The notes under the pieces are model-generated. The model searched no databases. It had not been told where the DNA came from and was given only the letters and a program-made list of their open reading frames with translations. Positions 28,729-37,429 of a stretch of 64,000 nucleotides of DNA are shown piece by piece (within the stretch, counting starts at the first letter, position 1; every line of letters begins with the position of its first letter). The position numbers were made by a program, and so were the translations under genes. The DNA is from Rossellomorea sp. BNER (GTDB taxonomy: Bacteria; Bacillota; Bacilli; Bacillales; Bacillaceae_B), in contig JANAVG010000009.1 in the NCBI GenBank assembly GCA_024213275.1, positions 62,001-126,000 on the forward strand, in the 5' to 3' direction.

Positions 28729-28769
28729 TGAACGTTCGTTAAGTGTATTACAAGCTTAACGAACGTTCA
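28729..28769. repeat. perfect 15-bp inverted repeat after the nucleoside hydrolase gene
   Basis: TGAACGTTCGTTAAG (28729-28743) and its exact inverse (28755-28769) flank an 11-base spacer. Each arm contains the self-palindrome GAACGTTC. There is no T-run after either arm, so it is not a standard terminator; it could be a protein-binding site or the scar of a mobile sequence. Confidence 0.65.
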
Positions 28770-29038
28770 CATGAGAGAAAATTATAATAAAAAGAAGTGT
28801 TCATTCATGTATACTTTTACGGACACCAACAAGGTAAATGTCCGACTGGAGGATAGCGAAAGGAATTTAAGGAGTTGATAGGTTCACACACCCCCCGAAC
28901 CCTCTCGGCATTAAACAAAACAATATGGCAGGCTTAACGTAGTCATAAGCACATTACAGGCAACTAAACGTATACAATTGGGATACTTTGCTGGGCTACT
29001 ACAACAGCTATTTAGATCGTATGCTGGATCTGGATAGT
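28770..29038. other. degenerate sequence without a supported gene
   Basis: The stretch contains a short text 'RKEFKELIG' on the plus strand (about 28855-28880) that faintly recalls IS3-type OrfA starts, after a TTTTACGGACACC segment. No intact frame, terminal repeat pair or target duplication was found. Confidence 0.25.
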
Positions 29039-29203
29039 CTATGAGATTCTTTCGTAACCTAATGCGTGGAGATCTTGGAAGTGGTGAGTACGGGCTATCC
29101 AATAGTTTTCGTGGTCATCTGTTACAATGATTTCGTCGGGCAGAACGTAGGTGCGGATTTGGTCTAAGTCAAATGGACCGCTTATGAGTTCGCTAATGTT
29201 CAC
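29039..29203 (-). CDS. small hypothetical protein (54 aa)
   Basis: An AAAGGAGG ribosome binding site lies eight bases before GTG 29203 and opens a 54-codon frame ending at 29039. The protein starts with 'NISELISGPFDLDQIRTYVLP', is acidic in the centre ('DEIIVTDDHENYWIA') and His-rich after it ('THHFQDLHALGYE'). I do not recognise a family. The strong ribosome binding site and non-repetitive composition support a real gene. An overlapping longer frame (28911-29102) looks like a shadow. Confidence 0.5.
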   Translation of the reverse strand: MNISELISGPFDLDQIRTYVLPDEIIVTDDHENYWIARTHHFQDLHALGYERIS

Positions 29204-29629
29204 AGTCATCACCTCCTTTAAAGTTAAGTTAATTATACCGCATGCACTCCAACATTACATCGAAGGAGTATCGGTACATATAATTTTGAAGAAAGTCGTA
29301 ACATTTCAATAGATTACGTCAGATTAGTAATGTAAAGTTAATATACTTGACATCTAAAATCACTCGGAGGGTTGGGCAGATAAGGACCTTCCAAACTCAC
29401 GGGGTTTCATCGTATACGCATATGCCACAACCTTCAGCAAATCAAAACCCATTTCAAAAACTTTATATCACAGCCTTTCTAAAAGCTTGGATATGTATAT
29501 TAATATACAAAAAGCATCTATCTAATGTTGAAAATAGATAGATGCTATGGCGAAAAGTATTGAAGAAGATAAAATTATCCAATCCTTCCCCGGAATATCA
29601 TGACAAAACCGTACTTCAGTCTTGTTAAG
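29204..29629. other. intergenic stretch with one hairpin
   Basis: The only structure I see is AGCATCTATCT / AGATAGATGCT (29513-29523 and 29536-29546), preceded by an A-run. A short plus-strand frame (29347-29541) has no convincing ribosome binding site or family resemblance. Confidence 0.4.
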
Positions 29630-29872
29630 TCAGCTCAGATTTAAACTCTCCAGCGCAACGTCACGCAAAAAGGGGCTCGGTTCGCCCACACTGTATAGTT
29701 GCAAGTGATGCATAGCCCGGGTGCAGGCAGTGTAAAACAATCTACGCAGGCTATCATCTCCGTATACTTCCGCTGATCCGTCATATATAATAACCGCGTC
29801 GAATTCGATACCTTTGGCCAAATACGCCGGTATGACGACAACGCCTTGCTCGTATTCAATCGGCGAAGCCAT
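29630..29872 (-). pseudogene. C-terminal remnant of a HelD-type (UvrD-like) DNA helicase
   Basis: The 80 codons read '[22 protein letters not shown]' and '[19 protein letters not shown]', the motif V/VI region of HelD/helicase IV proteins that are normally 700 or more residues long. No upstream part of the gene exists, and an unrelated membrane protein gene ends at 29898. This is the 3' end of a helicase gene left by a deletion or recombination. A protein from ATG 29872 would lack the ATP-binding site. Confidence 0.85.
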
Positions 29873-29897
29873 TGAGGCACTCCTGCATTCTGATCAT

Positions 29898-30335
29898 TCA
29901 TAATGTTTCCCTCCTATGACGCTGGGGCTTCCATGCAGTGAGACCAAATAATATACTTCCAATTAAAGACCATGGACCGGGTCCTAAAACTCGTAAGAAA
30001 ATAGAAAAGTCCATATGAAGAAATCCAAGTATCAGAAGCCAAATATCATGTAAACTCATGATTACAAACGCACCCCATGTAATCGTAAGCCATAATCGGG
30101 AAAGCCTTCTTCCACCCCAGAATCCAACAAGCGCTAGTGCAGCGATGGCAAAAATAAAACAAAAAACGCTCGGAAGTATCCCCCATACAAAGAACAACGT
30201 CAAATTTTGCTCCTCAACAGGAGCCTTCAGGAAGTCCATAAGGTTACCGACAAAGTGGATACCGCCAAGACAAAATGCCGAGACAAATGCCCCGTATCCT
30301 AACCATCTCTGACTTGTTGCAAAATGTGTTTCCAT
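29898..30335 (-). CDS. hypothetical four-helix membrane protein (145 aa)
   Basis: The protein has hydrophobic segments at about residues 12-30, 45-68, 73-97 and 108-131. The third contains 'FIFAIAALALVGFWGGRR', and the C-terminus is basic ('KPQRHRRETL'). The ribosome binding site is AAGGAGAGG before ATG. I do not recognise the family. It directly precedes the HelD remnant, so its C-terminus could be a junction product, although the protein looks complete. Confidence 0.6.
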   Translation of the reverse strand: METHFATSQRWLGYGAFVSAFCLGGIHFVGNLMDFLKAPVEEQNLTLFFVWGILPSVFCFIFAIAALALVGFWGGRRLSRLWLTITWGAFVIMSLHDIWLLILGFLHMDFSIFLRVLGPGPWSLIGSILFGLTAWKPQRHRRETL

Positions 30336-30980
30336 TATAAATATTCCTCTCCTTAAATCATCTTAGCTTTGATGATACATGAGAGGTGTTTTATAATAAC
30401 GGGTCCGGAGTTCTAATTATACTTACGTCTCGAGAACCATTTTTTGGAATAAAATGGATTTAGAGTCAGTGTAAACAATAATCGGGTTCATAACTCATCC
30501 TTCCAAACAAGGACAGCGACTTTAGATCAGTTAAGCATATGAAGCTTGCCCAAAATATTTCTGACAAGACCTTTCACTAATTTTTCGCTAATGGAGAGAA
30601 AATTAAGGAGAGCTAGGTTTTGATCTTGTGTACTTTCCCGAGCATATCCATAGATCATTTTAGTACCTCTTTTAATATGAAATTTGATAAGTATTACGGA
30701 GAGACTATCAAGCTAATTGTCACTTTACCCGATAATTTTCTAAGCATTATTTTGCACATACAACCTTAAAACCCAGCTCCCCTCATACGAGAAAATTAGC
30801 TGGGTTTCTTTGATAAGGTTATGGGGTATTCTTTGTAACTGATCCGTATTCCCACAAAGCCTTTTATCTAAACAGTGTAAATCAATACCTTGCGAAAACG
30901 TGGCGTATTTAGTCGGCCAACCATTAATCAATAAAAAAGAATCATGATTCTAAGTGAGATAATATCATGGAAATTTTGTA
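30336..30980. other. intergenic region with a terminator
   Basis: A clear hairpin lies at 30769-30813 (AACCCAGCT paired with AGCTGGGTT, then TCTTT on the plus strand and AAA on the other side). The 63-codon minus-strand frame across it looks spurious. Nothing else is recognised. Confidence 0.5.
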
Positions 30981-32411
30981 TTAAATGCTATTAAAAGCAT
31001 CAGCAAATCTTTTGATTCCTTCATTTATATTCGCTTCATTTTCCCTTGCAAAAGTAAAACGGATAAATCCTTTATTTAATCCCATCGTTGATCCAGGAAC
31101 ATAAATAACCCCTCGTTTGATAGATTCCTCAAGCAACAGTACTTCATTAATGTTTTTATTTAGCTTGCACCATAAATGAATGCCCCCTTGTGGGAGATGA
31201 AAATCAACCTTGTTTTTCAAATAAGACCTAAGGCTGGTGACAATTTGATTCCTTCTTTTTTCTAGCTGTTTGACCAAATTGATGATATGAGAATCAAAAA
31301 TATCTGATTCCAAAAAATCATTTGCAATCCATTGAGTAAAGCTGGCATGACCGAAATCTACTAGTTGTTTGGCATCAGATAATCTTTCTATAACCGGTTT
31401 TGGTCCAATAATCCAGCCTATTCGCAAGCCGGAAGCAACGATTTTCGAGAGAGAGCTGATATATAATACATTTCCGTGGGTATCCATCGATTTTAGTGTC
31501 GGGGTCTCTTCCCCTGTATAGGAGGTTAAACTATATGGATCGTCTTCAATAACAGGAATTCCATGTTCAGACGATAATTCTAAAATCTTTTTCCGCCGAT
31601 CTATATGAAGCAATGTCCCTGTTGGATTTTGAAAAATGGGATTTAAAAAGATCATTCTAATTCGATGTTTTTTATGCAAAGAAAGCAAATCGTCAGGGTC
31701 TATACCGTCCTTATTCACAGGCAAGTAGAAGGGTCTAAGTCCAGCTGATTTAAATATCGGGAGACTATAACTATAAGAAGGCTCTTCTAAAGCAACCGCA
31801 TCTCCCGGCTTTAACAGACATTGAACAACTAGATGTAAGGCTTGTTGTGCTCCAGACGTAATAAGGATAGATGATGGATTTGTTTCAATTCTCCGATATC
31901 GTTGAACATGCTTTGTGATAGTATTTCTTAATATCTCATTCCCTTGTGGATGATCATACCCCAGACTTCCATTAAAAGACCTTGTTGAAATAATTTCGCG
32001 TAACGAGTCTATTGGAAAAAGATCTTCCGACAATTCTCCGCTGGCTAAATTGATCAGTTTATGTTCGACCATTTCTTTCCGTATTCTTTGCACTACAGGT
32101 AAATTAGGCAAGAACGATCCTGATTCAATATACCTTCTCCAGCTTGGAATACGCTTCTTCGTAATCCCCCATATATCTTTACTAATGGTGGTCCCGCTTC
32201 CTCTTTTTCTTTTAATAAGCCCATTCGATTCCAACTCGTCATATGCAGCTACCACTGTACTTCTGTTTATTTGAAGCTCAGTCGCCAAATATCGTTCAGA
32301 CGGCAATGGTTTATCGGTAGGAAAACTTCCGTCTGCTATTCCATTTTCGATATATTCTGCAAGTTGTTTATAAATTGCTTTTTTTGCTTTTCGATCTGGT
32401 TTCCAATCCAT
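30981..32411 (-). CDS. MocR/GabR-type regulator (GntR winged helix plus aminotransferase domain)
   Basis: This protein of about 476 residues has a GntR-type winged helix (residues 10-80, 'LPSERYLATELQINRSTVVAAYDELESNGLIKRKRGSGT') followed by a fold-type-I aminotransferase domain. The PLP lysine lies in 'SSLSKIVASGLRIGWI', with 'SGAQQALHLV' and 'NPIFQNPTGTLL' upstream. MocR proteins sense PLP or amino compounds and control vitamin B6, GABA or amino-acid genes. No pdxST or gabT neighbour is present, so the target is unknown. ATG 32411 is better spaced from AAGGA than the ATG at 32420. Confidence 0.88.
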   Translation of the reverse strand: MDWKPDRKAKKAIYKQLAEYIENGIADGSFPTDKPLPSERYLATELQINRSTVVAAYDELESNGLIKRKRGSGTTISKDIWGITKKRIPSWRRYIESGSFLPNLPVVQRIRKEMVEHKLINLASGELSEDLFPIDSLREIISTRSFNGSLGYDHPQGNEILRNTITKHVQRYRRIETNPSSILITSGAQQALHLVVQCLLKPGDAVALEEPSYSYSLPIFKSAGLRPFYLPVNKDGIDPDDLLSLHKKHRIRMIFLNPIFQNPTGTLLHIDRRKKILELSSEHGIPVIEDDPYSLTSYTGEETPTLKSMDTHGNVLYISSLSKIVASGLRIGWIIGPKPVIERLSDAKQLVDFGHASFTQWIANDFLESDIFDSHIINLVKQLEKRRNQIVTSLRSYLKNKVDFHLPQGGIHLWCKLNKNINEVLLLEESIKRGVIYVPGSTMGLNKGFIRFTFARENEANINEGIKRFADAFNSI

Positions 32412-32554
32412 CGACGACATTCCTTATTATTTAGTGTAGTTCTTCATACTACTTTGTTATTGACACTGAGATATTCTTCCATGTAACTTAACAATTATCC
32501 CCCGAAATAACAAGGCATATCTTTCATTCCATAAGTAAAAAGGCAAAAGCTATT

Positions 32555-32749
32555 CTAAACAATTAAACTTATATATACGCCAAGAAAAATTAAAGATAGG
32601 GTGATAACGACAACATAGATTAAGGTTAAATTTGTAGTATTTCTTTTTGTAGAGCCGCTATAATTTTCGTCACCTTTACCTGCTATGAATAATGTTGAAG
32701 CAATTGAAATTATCCCGATAATGATCACCAAAATATAGGATATCTTCAT
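32555..32749 (-). CDS. small two-helix membrane protein (64 aa)
   Basis: The protein has hydrophobic helices at about residues 3-24 and 42-63 joined by a polar loop 'GKGDENYSGSTKRNTTN'. AAGGAGG lies seven bases before the ATG, which strongly supports expression. No family is recognised. It lies upstream of the MocR gene on the same strand. Confidence 0.6.
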   Translation of the reverse strand: MKISYILVIIIGIISIASTLFIAGKGDENYSGSTKRNTTNLTLIYVVVITLSLIFLGVYISLIV

Positions 32750-33361
32750 GTTAAAACCTCCTTGATTTATGTTTAGACAATAAATGAGTTCAGACTAAAC
32801 ATGTAAAATTACTTCTTTAGACAACGGAATCAATAAATGCGTCTACAAGAACCTTTAAATAAGGATTTTTTTGTAAACATTGTTGCTTTTGGTCAATGAT
32901 AAACATCTTAAATATTCAATATTAGTGAAACATTTATTGCTTTGACGAAAAGATGCCCCGAAACCTTAATACTTACGGGTTTCTAATCTTGTTCGATAAG
33001 CAACAATCTATTCGAAAACAGGCTTAAATAAATATAGTATAAGATACCTTCAGCAACTAATGACCATCCATTTATTTATAAATTTGCCCATCCAATTTTC
33101 ATTAAAATCTTACCTTGAACTTTTGAAACTAAAAAAGTTATATTGAATGACCTAAAAGCTACAAAAGAATGATTTAATCATATAGTGATAAACAGATGGT
33201 TAAAACAGCCTCCACTTGCCCCAAATCGAGACAAATTAAAATAAATATAAATACCATCTTTGGTTTACATAAACCCACGTTGAAGAAGTAAGAAGGAAAA
33301 AGAAACAAAAATAAAGATACCTCCTAATTAAATTAAGAAGTATCTTCACACTAAATCAAAT
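32750..33361. other. AT-rich intergenic stretch
   Basis: I see no gene. A weak hairpin near 33306-33346 (AAGATAC...GTATCTT) borders copy C of the inverted-repeat element. Confidence 0.4.
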
Positions 33362-33482
33362 CGGGGCTGTCCAAAAAGGGGGCCGGAACCACTATATTGA
33401 TCAATATTTAGATGATGTCTAGAGGGTTTCTTCTACATATTGAAGTTGTGGTTCCTGAAACCTTGGTTTTTGGACAGCCCCG
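33362..33482. repeat. MITE-like inverted-repeat element, copy C (best preserved)
   Basis: The ends form a perfect 16-bp inverted repeat: CGGGGCTGTCCAAAAA at 33362-33377 and its inverse at 33467-33482. Inside, GGAACCAC and GTGGTTCC form a second inverted pair. The element is inverted relative to copies A (9394) and B (13594). At 121 bp it has no coding capacity. Its near-perfect termini suggest that this copy is the youngest. Confidence 0.8.
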
Positions 33483-33629
33483 AACGTTATTTAATTAAGA
33501 TAAGTCCTATTCCTTTTTTTAAGAGATAACGTGTTATCTTTGTGTGTAACAGCTTGTCCTGCACGTACACAAGGCTTAAATCTGCGTGCTATATAAAATT
33601 TTGAGAACATAAAATATTTAGGAGAACGG

Positions 33630-34358
33630 TTAATCATTACATTCCGGTAAAAAGTGAACAACCAAATATTGAATGATCAAGTCATTACCACAAGTCTCAA
33701 CATTTTGTATGATAGCTAGTGAAAAAACATTATTACAGAATTCTGGACAAGGATCAGGATTACTTAGGTCAGTAAAGCAAAGTGTGGTATCCACACAAGT
33801 TGTGTCTGTACATGAAAACGTTCTATCTACAACATCGAAACAATCATTACTGAAGAAAGTGGGAAGAGTGATGGAAAAGTAAAAAGGAAGAATACCGGTA
33901 GCTCTTACTTCATTTACAGTGACAGCATCAGGTAACGGTCCACAAGGTGTATCAGCATCTACTAAAGTTGGAGTTACGCAACATCTGAGGAAAAATGGAT
34001 CATTAAAAACATCAACAAAAATAGGTGGATCATCCCCTATAACAGATGTTGGAAGTCTAAATGTACAGCAGTCAAATACAATCGGAAAGCATTGAGCTTG
34101 TTGTTCAATTACATCATTAACTTTGTTTAATAAACCTTCAGCCTTTTCAATATATACTTGGTTTTCCGAATTATTTTTCCCTTTAGCAATTGCTTGTTCA
34201 AGAGTACTCTGTAAAGTAGCCATTTGTTTTGATTTTAAACCCTCTAAATGTCGTTCTCTTTTATCTATCGCTTGTTCAAGACTACTTTGTAGTGTAGCCA
34301 TTTGTTTTGATTTTAAATTCTTTAAATGTCGTTCTCTTCTTGTAATATCTTCTGACAA
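33630..34358 (-). CDS. Cys-rich protein with duplicated coiled-coil start (possible spore-surface protein)
   Basis: The protein is about 242 residues (TTG 34358, eight bases after GGGGG). Residues 7-58 are two 26-residue repeats, 'RERHLKNLKSKQMATLQSSL...' and 'RERHLEGLKSKQMATLQSTL...', predicted as helix or coiled coil. The rest is beta-like and has about 15 Cys, including CC pairs ('VFDCCTF', 'LRCCVTP') and 'CTDTTCVDTTLC'. There is no signal peptide. The composition recalls spore coat or exosporium proteins of Bacillus, but I cannot name a family. It stands alone between repeat copy C and the DUF2935 gene. Confidence 0.6.
   Translation of the reverse strand: MSEDITRRERHLKNLKSKQMATLQSSLEQAIDKRERHLEGLKSKQMATLQSTLEQAIAKGKNNSENQVYIEKAEGLLNKVNDVIEQQAQCFPIVFDCCTFRLPTSVIGDDPPIFVDVFNDPFFLRCCVTPTLVDADTPCGPLPDAVTVNEVRATGILPFYFSITLPTFFSNDCFDVVDRTFSCTDTTCVDTTLCFTDLSNPDPCPEFCNNVFSLAIIQNVETCGNDLIIQYLVVHFLPECND
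34192..34347. repeat. 78-bp tandem duplication inside the Cys-rich gene
   Basis: Bases 34192-34269 and 34270-34347 are near-identical 78-bp units encoding 26 residues each. The small number of differences indicates a fairly recent in-frame duplication. Confidence 0.85.
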
Positions 34359-34741
34359 GAAATTCACCCCCTTTCATGCCTTTAAACAGGCCATTGGTAA
34401 CATTATATTCAGCAACAAGAATAATGAAATAGTGAACACATCTATTTTCTAGTTTTCTTTAAAAAATAGGTTAGTACTTCGTTAAACGAAAGGTCTACTT
34501 TGAAAGTGAAAATGTTAAATTGATGAGCATAAAAGAGAATTCTGATACGAATACACCACAAGGTAAACTTATCTCTCAAGCATTCAGCCAATTCAAAGGA
34601 GATTTAATTATTTACCTGCTTTTCTTTCACTTTTTGAGGGACGCCATTTCTTCCTCTGGCTCATGCACTCTCTACCCCCTCTTTTGTTCGTTGAGCATAA
34701 AAAAATAGGATACTCAATTCCAGCATCCATTTTGAATCTAT

Positions 34742-35570
34742 TTATAAATATGAAGGTCTTCTTAAAGAGCACGGTGCGGCAGCTTCCTGCAGCTTTGGAG
34801 AGTAGTAGCTGAGTTTCTTAATAAAGTAACAGGTTTCCGGAAAATGATGCTCTAAAAAGCGCAATGTCGTTTTATTCAGTAGCTTTTTCTTCTTATATTT
34901 TAATATCATTCCAGAGATATACTGACTCATTTCAAGTGTCGTTTTACCTACATCGTGTGCAAACTCTCTTTGCCGGGTAAATCCAGGCTCCTTAAAGCGG
35001 AGATATCCTTTTAAGTGCCGGTTTTGAATCATATAAACCTGGTATTGGTTAATATTTGCCTCCACCTGATTACTAGTATTTATTTCAATTGGATCCAGTA
35101 AATTTTGAAAAAGAAGCGCATGTCCGAGCTGGTCCTCTAGCCATAAATCCATCAAATCGACTAAAGGGAGAGACGGCGGCTCTTTCCCTTGTATCAGTTG
35201 ACTTAAAAAACGTAAATATTCCTGATTTTCAGCAAGCGTGCCGTTTAAATAGGTTGGGGATAAGTCCAAGTTTACTTTATTATCAATCCTTAAAGCTTGC
35301 AGCATTCCTTCAAATTCAAAATATCCTTTTGCCACCGGCCAAGCTTGCATTGAAAATTGAATCATGGCTTTTGCTTGATAGCCAGCTGTACGTGGAACGC
35401 TGTTTAATAGCTCGATAAGCTCACCAAATTGTTTAATGTACTCTCTTGAGACCTTTACATATTCTGTTTCACTTACAGATAAATGGTCCCTTACAAAAAT
35501 ACGCATGATCCTGTAAAACCTCTAACCAAAATACATGCTCTTCCCATATAGAGATCATAGATTTAGCCAA
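34742..35570 (-). pseudogene. DUF2935 family gene with a frameshift in a T-run
   Basis: Two overlapping frames together make a complete DUF2935 protein of about 275 residues. The first, from TTG 35570 behind GGGGAAG, gives 'MISIWEEHVFWLEVLQDHAYF', the family's N-terminal helix. The second continues 'VRDHLSVSETEYVKVSREYIKQ' to the stop at 34742 and contains 'WLEDQLGHALLF', 'REFAHDVGKTTLEMSQYIS' and a late 'LEHHFPETCYFIKKL'. They join if one T is removed from the five-T run (plus-strand AAAAA, 35495-35499). DUF2935 proteins are helical, with His/Glu metal ligands and unknown function. The shift is a real mutation, slippage control or a sequencing error. Confidence 0.75.
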
Positions 35571-35741
35571 CTTTCTTCCCCCCTTCTCTTATTTTATATT
35601 TCCGAAGAAGAAAAAAAGAAGGATTATTCTTTGAACGTTTGCAGGATTTTGAAATATTGCTTCAACGATTTCGATAGAAATACATAACTTTATCAAAAGA
35701 AGGAAAAATATACTTATTAATGCCGCAAAGGATGTCTACTT

Positions 35742-36227
35742 ATGAAAAACAGGAAAATCTTGATTGCTTTAATGACGGTTTCACCCTGGTTATCCCTCCC
35801 GCTGTTAGGCAAAAAACCAATCAAAAGATTTTTACCAGGGACTATTTTTATGTGTCTATACCTTGTAGTAGAAGGATCAATAGCAACCAAGAGAAGATGG
35901 TGGTGGTTTCCTTCCACTTTAAAACCTAATATCTTAGGGGAGCTTCCCTTGATTTTTGGTCCTTTTTTAGTAGGGTCCTTCTGGATATTTAGATTCACAT
36001 ATGGAAAATTTTCCTTTTATTTTCTACTTAATTTGATCATTGATTCTATTTTCACCTTCATTATGCTGGATTGGTTTAAAAAAATTGGCTATGTTACACT
36101 CGTTCGAATCAACAGAGTACAGCTATCATTAATATTTTTACTTAAATCCGTTTTAATGTACGGCTTTCAGTATCTTTACGAACAAATTTTTATTAGCCGA
36201 AATAAGGTAAAGGATATTGATTCCTGA
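35742..36227 (+). CDS. hypothetical membrane protein (161 aa)
   Basis: The protein has four or five hydrophobic segments (about residues 7-24, 33-48, 68-88, 92-114 and 128-146), with a basic, Trp-rich loop 'ATKRRWWWFP' between the second and third. AAAGGATG precedes the ATG. It looks like the widespread unannotated Bacillaceae membrane proteins near spore genes, but I know no family name. It is divergent from the DUF2935 gene. Confidence 0.6.
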   Translation: MKNRKILIALMTVSPWLSLPLLGKKPIKRFLPGTIFMCLYLVVEGSIATKRRWWWFPSTLKPNILGELPLIFGPFLVGSFWIFRFTYGKFSFYFLLNLIIDSIFTFIMLDWFKKIGYVTLVRINRVQLSLIFLLKSVLMYGFQYLYEQIFISRNKVKDIDS

Positions 36228-36305
36228 TTCTTTTACGATAAAACACGCCATTCTATTCATAGAAGAGTGTGTTTTTTCTGATCACATGCTTTTATGATAA
36301 ATACT

Positions 36306-36910
36306 TTAGAATGCTGGTGGGATTGGAACGTCTGAACCCACTGGAAAAATTTGAACTAATGCCTGTGAGATGGGCTGACCGGTTTGTCTGTCTGTCACAA
36401 AACCACGAATACTTGCAGGATTATCATTTAATAAAAAGTTTACTGTAATGGTATCTCCTCTAATGACTTCTACATTTCGAGTTTCTGTTTGATACCCCAT
36501 CGCTCTTGCAATGACGATTACTGAACCTCCAGGCAATCCGGTTATCGTATAGTTCCCTTCCGTATCTGTTAGCGTCGTTCCTAACAGGATTCCGGATGGC
36601 AGGAAAACTTGAATCAAGGCATTTTGAATGGGTTCCAACGTATTTTCAGTCGTACATTCCCCGAAATCGTACCCGGATTTGGTTCTAATGCCATATTAAC
36701 GATTTCCGTTTCATCAGGACTCAAGGTGACGGGAATAGTGGATCTTACATATCCCTCTGCAGAAAAAATCACATAATAATTTCCTGGCGGCAAATTTGTT
36801 AGAATATAATTTCCTCGTTGATCTGACAACGTTGAAACGACAATAATACCACTACCGTCAATGACTGATATGATACCAACTCTTTCGATCGGTTCACCAG
36901 TAGCTGCATT
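36306..36910 (-). pseudogene. broken gene for carboxypeptidase-regulatory-like (Ig-fold) repeats
   Basis: Three repeats of the CarboxypepD_reg type are visible: 'AATGEPIERVGIISVIDG', 'GNYILTNLPPGNYYVIFSAEGY' with 'GTISGNV', and 'GNYTITGLPGGSVIVIARAMGY' with 'SIRGFVTDRQTGQPISQALV'. The reading frame shifts by one base near 36650 between 'GTISGNVR' and 'TENTLEPIQNALIQVF', and an in-frame TAA (36911-36913) cuts the 5' end. Such repeats are normally part of long cell-surface proteins. What remains is a truncated and frameshifted fragment. Confidence 0.75.
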
Positions 36911-36913
36911 TTA

Positions 36914-37429
36914 TAATTGATTGTTAAAATAAAAAACTAGCTTACTTATTTTCTTGCTAATTCTACAATCCAGGAGTATATTCCGTTTCTAGAATGTTCC
37001 GTTATCCTCAGGATTAATTCGATCCTGGTTACGATACGCTTTTCCTTTCCTGTAGATTATGACCTATTCTGTGATTGCCTTATATGATATAGCTCAATAA
37101 TCTTAGTAGGACATAGGAACCGACAGATAATCCCCCGACTGCAACAAATAAAAAATAATAACCCAGTTCCCCACAGGTTGTACCTTAGCAAACTTTCTCA
37201 AAAAATCCGCCTCAATGCCTCTACGTATTTAAAATTTATAATACTCAAAATTGGACATATAAAAAGTTTTCTCACTAGGCCTATATGATGGTTTATTCAA
37301 ATCCAGAAGTTGTCGGAAGAGGAAATATTGGGGTCAAAAAAATAGGCCATTTACCCAATTGTTTTATTTTTACATTACGATAAACTGTAATAATGTAAGC
37401 ATAAAGAATATAAGGAGAGTGAATGGTTT
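36914..37429. other. intergenic region upstream of the crystallin-like gene
   Basis: No intact gene is seen. On the minus strand about 37080-37180 reads like one membrane helix ('GYYFLFVAVGGLSVGSYVLL') but has no start codon. A possible promoter for the next gene is TTGTTT-N16-TAAACT near 37360-37388. Confidence 0.35.

Noticed and set aside
28729..28769. Intrinsic terminator of the nucleoside hydrolase gene
   Set aside because: The stem is perfect but no T-run follows on either strand, so it is listed as an inverted repeat instead.
28770..28900. Possible IS3-type insertion sequence end
   Set aside because: Only a few residues recall OrfA; no second inverted repeat, transposase frame or target duplication is visible.
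30740..30931. 63-codon minus-strand frame before the MocR gene
   Set aside because: It runs through an obvious terminator hairpin (30769-30813) and has no ribosome binding site.
34520..34708. 62-codon plus-strand frame between the Cys-rich and DUF2935 genes
   Set aside because: There is no ribosome binding site, and the C-terminal half is biased and low in coding signal.
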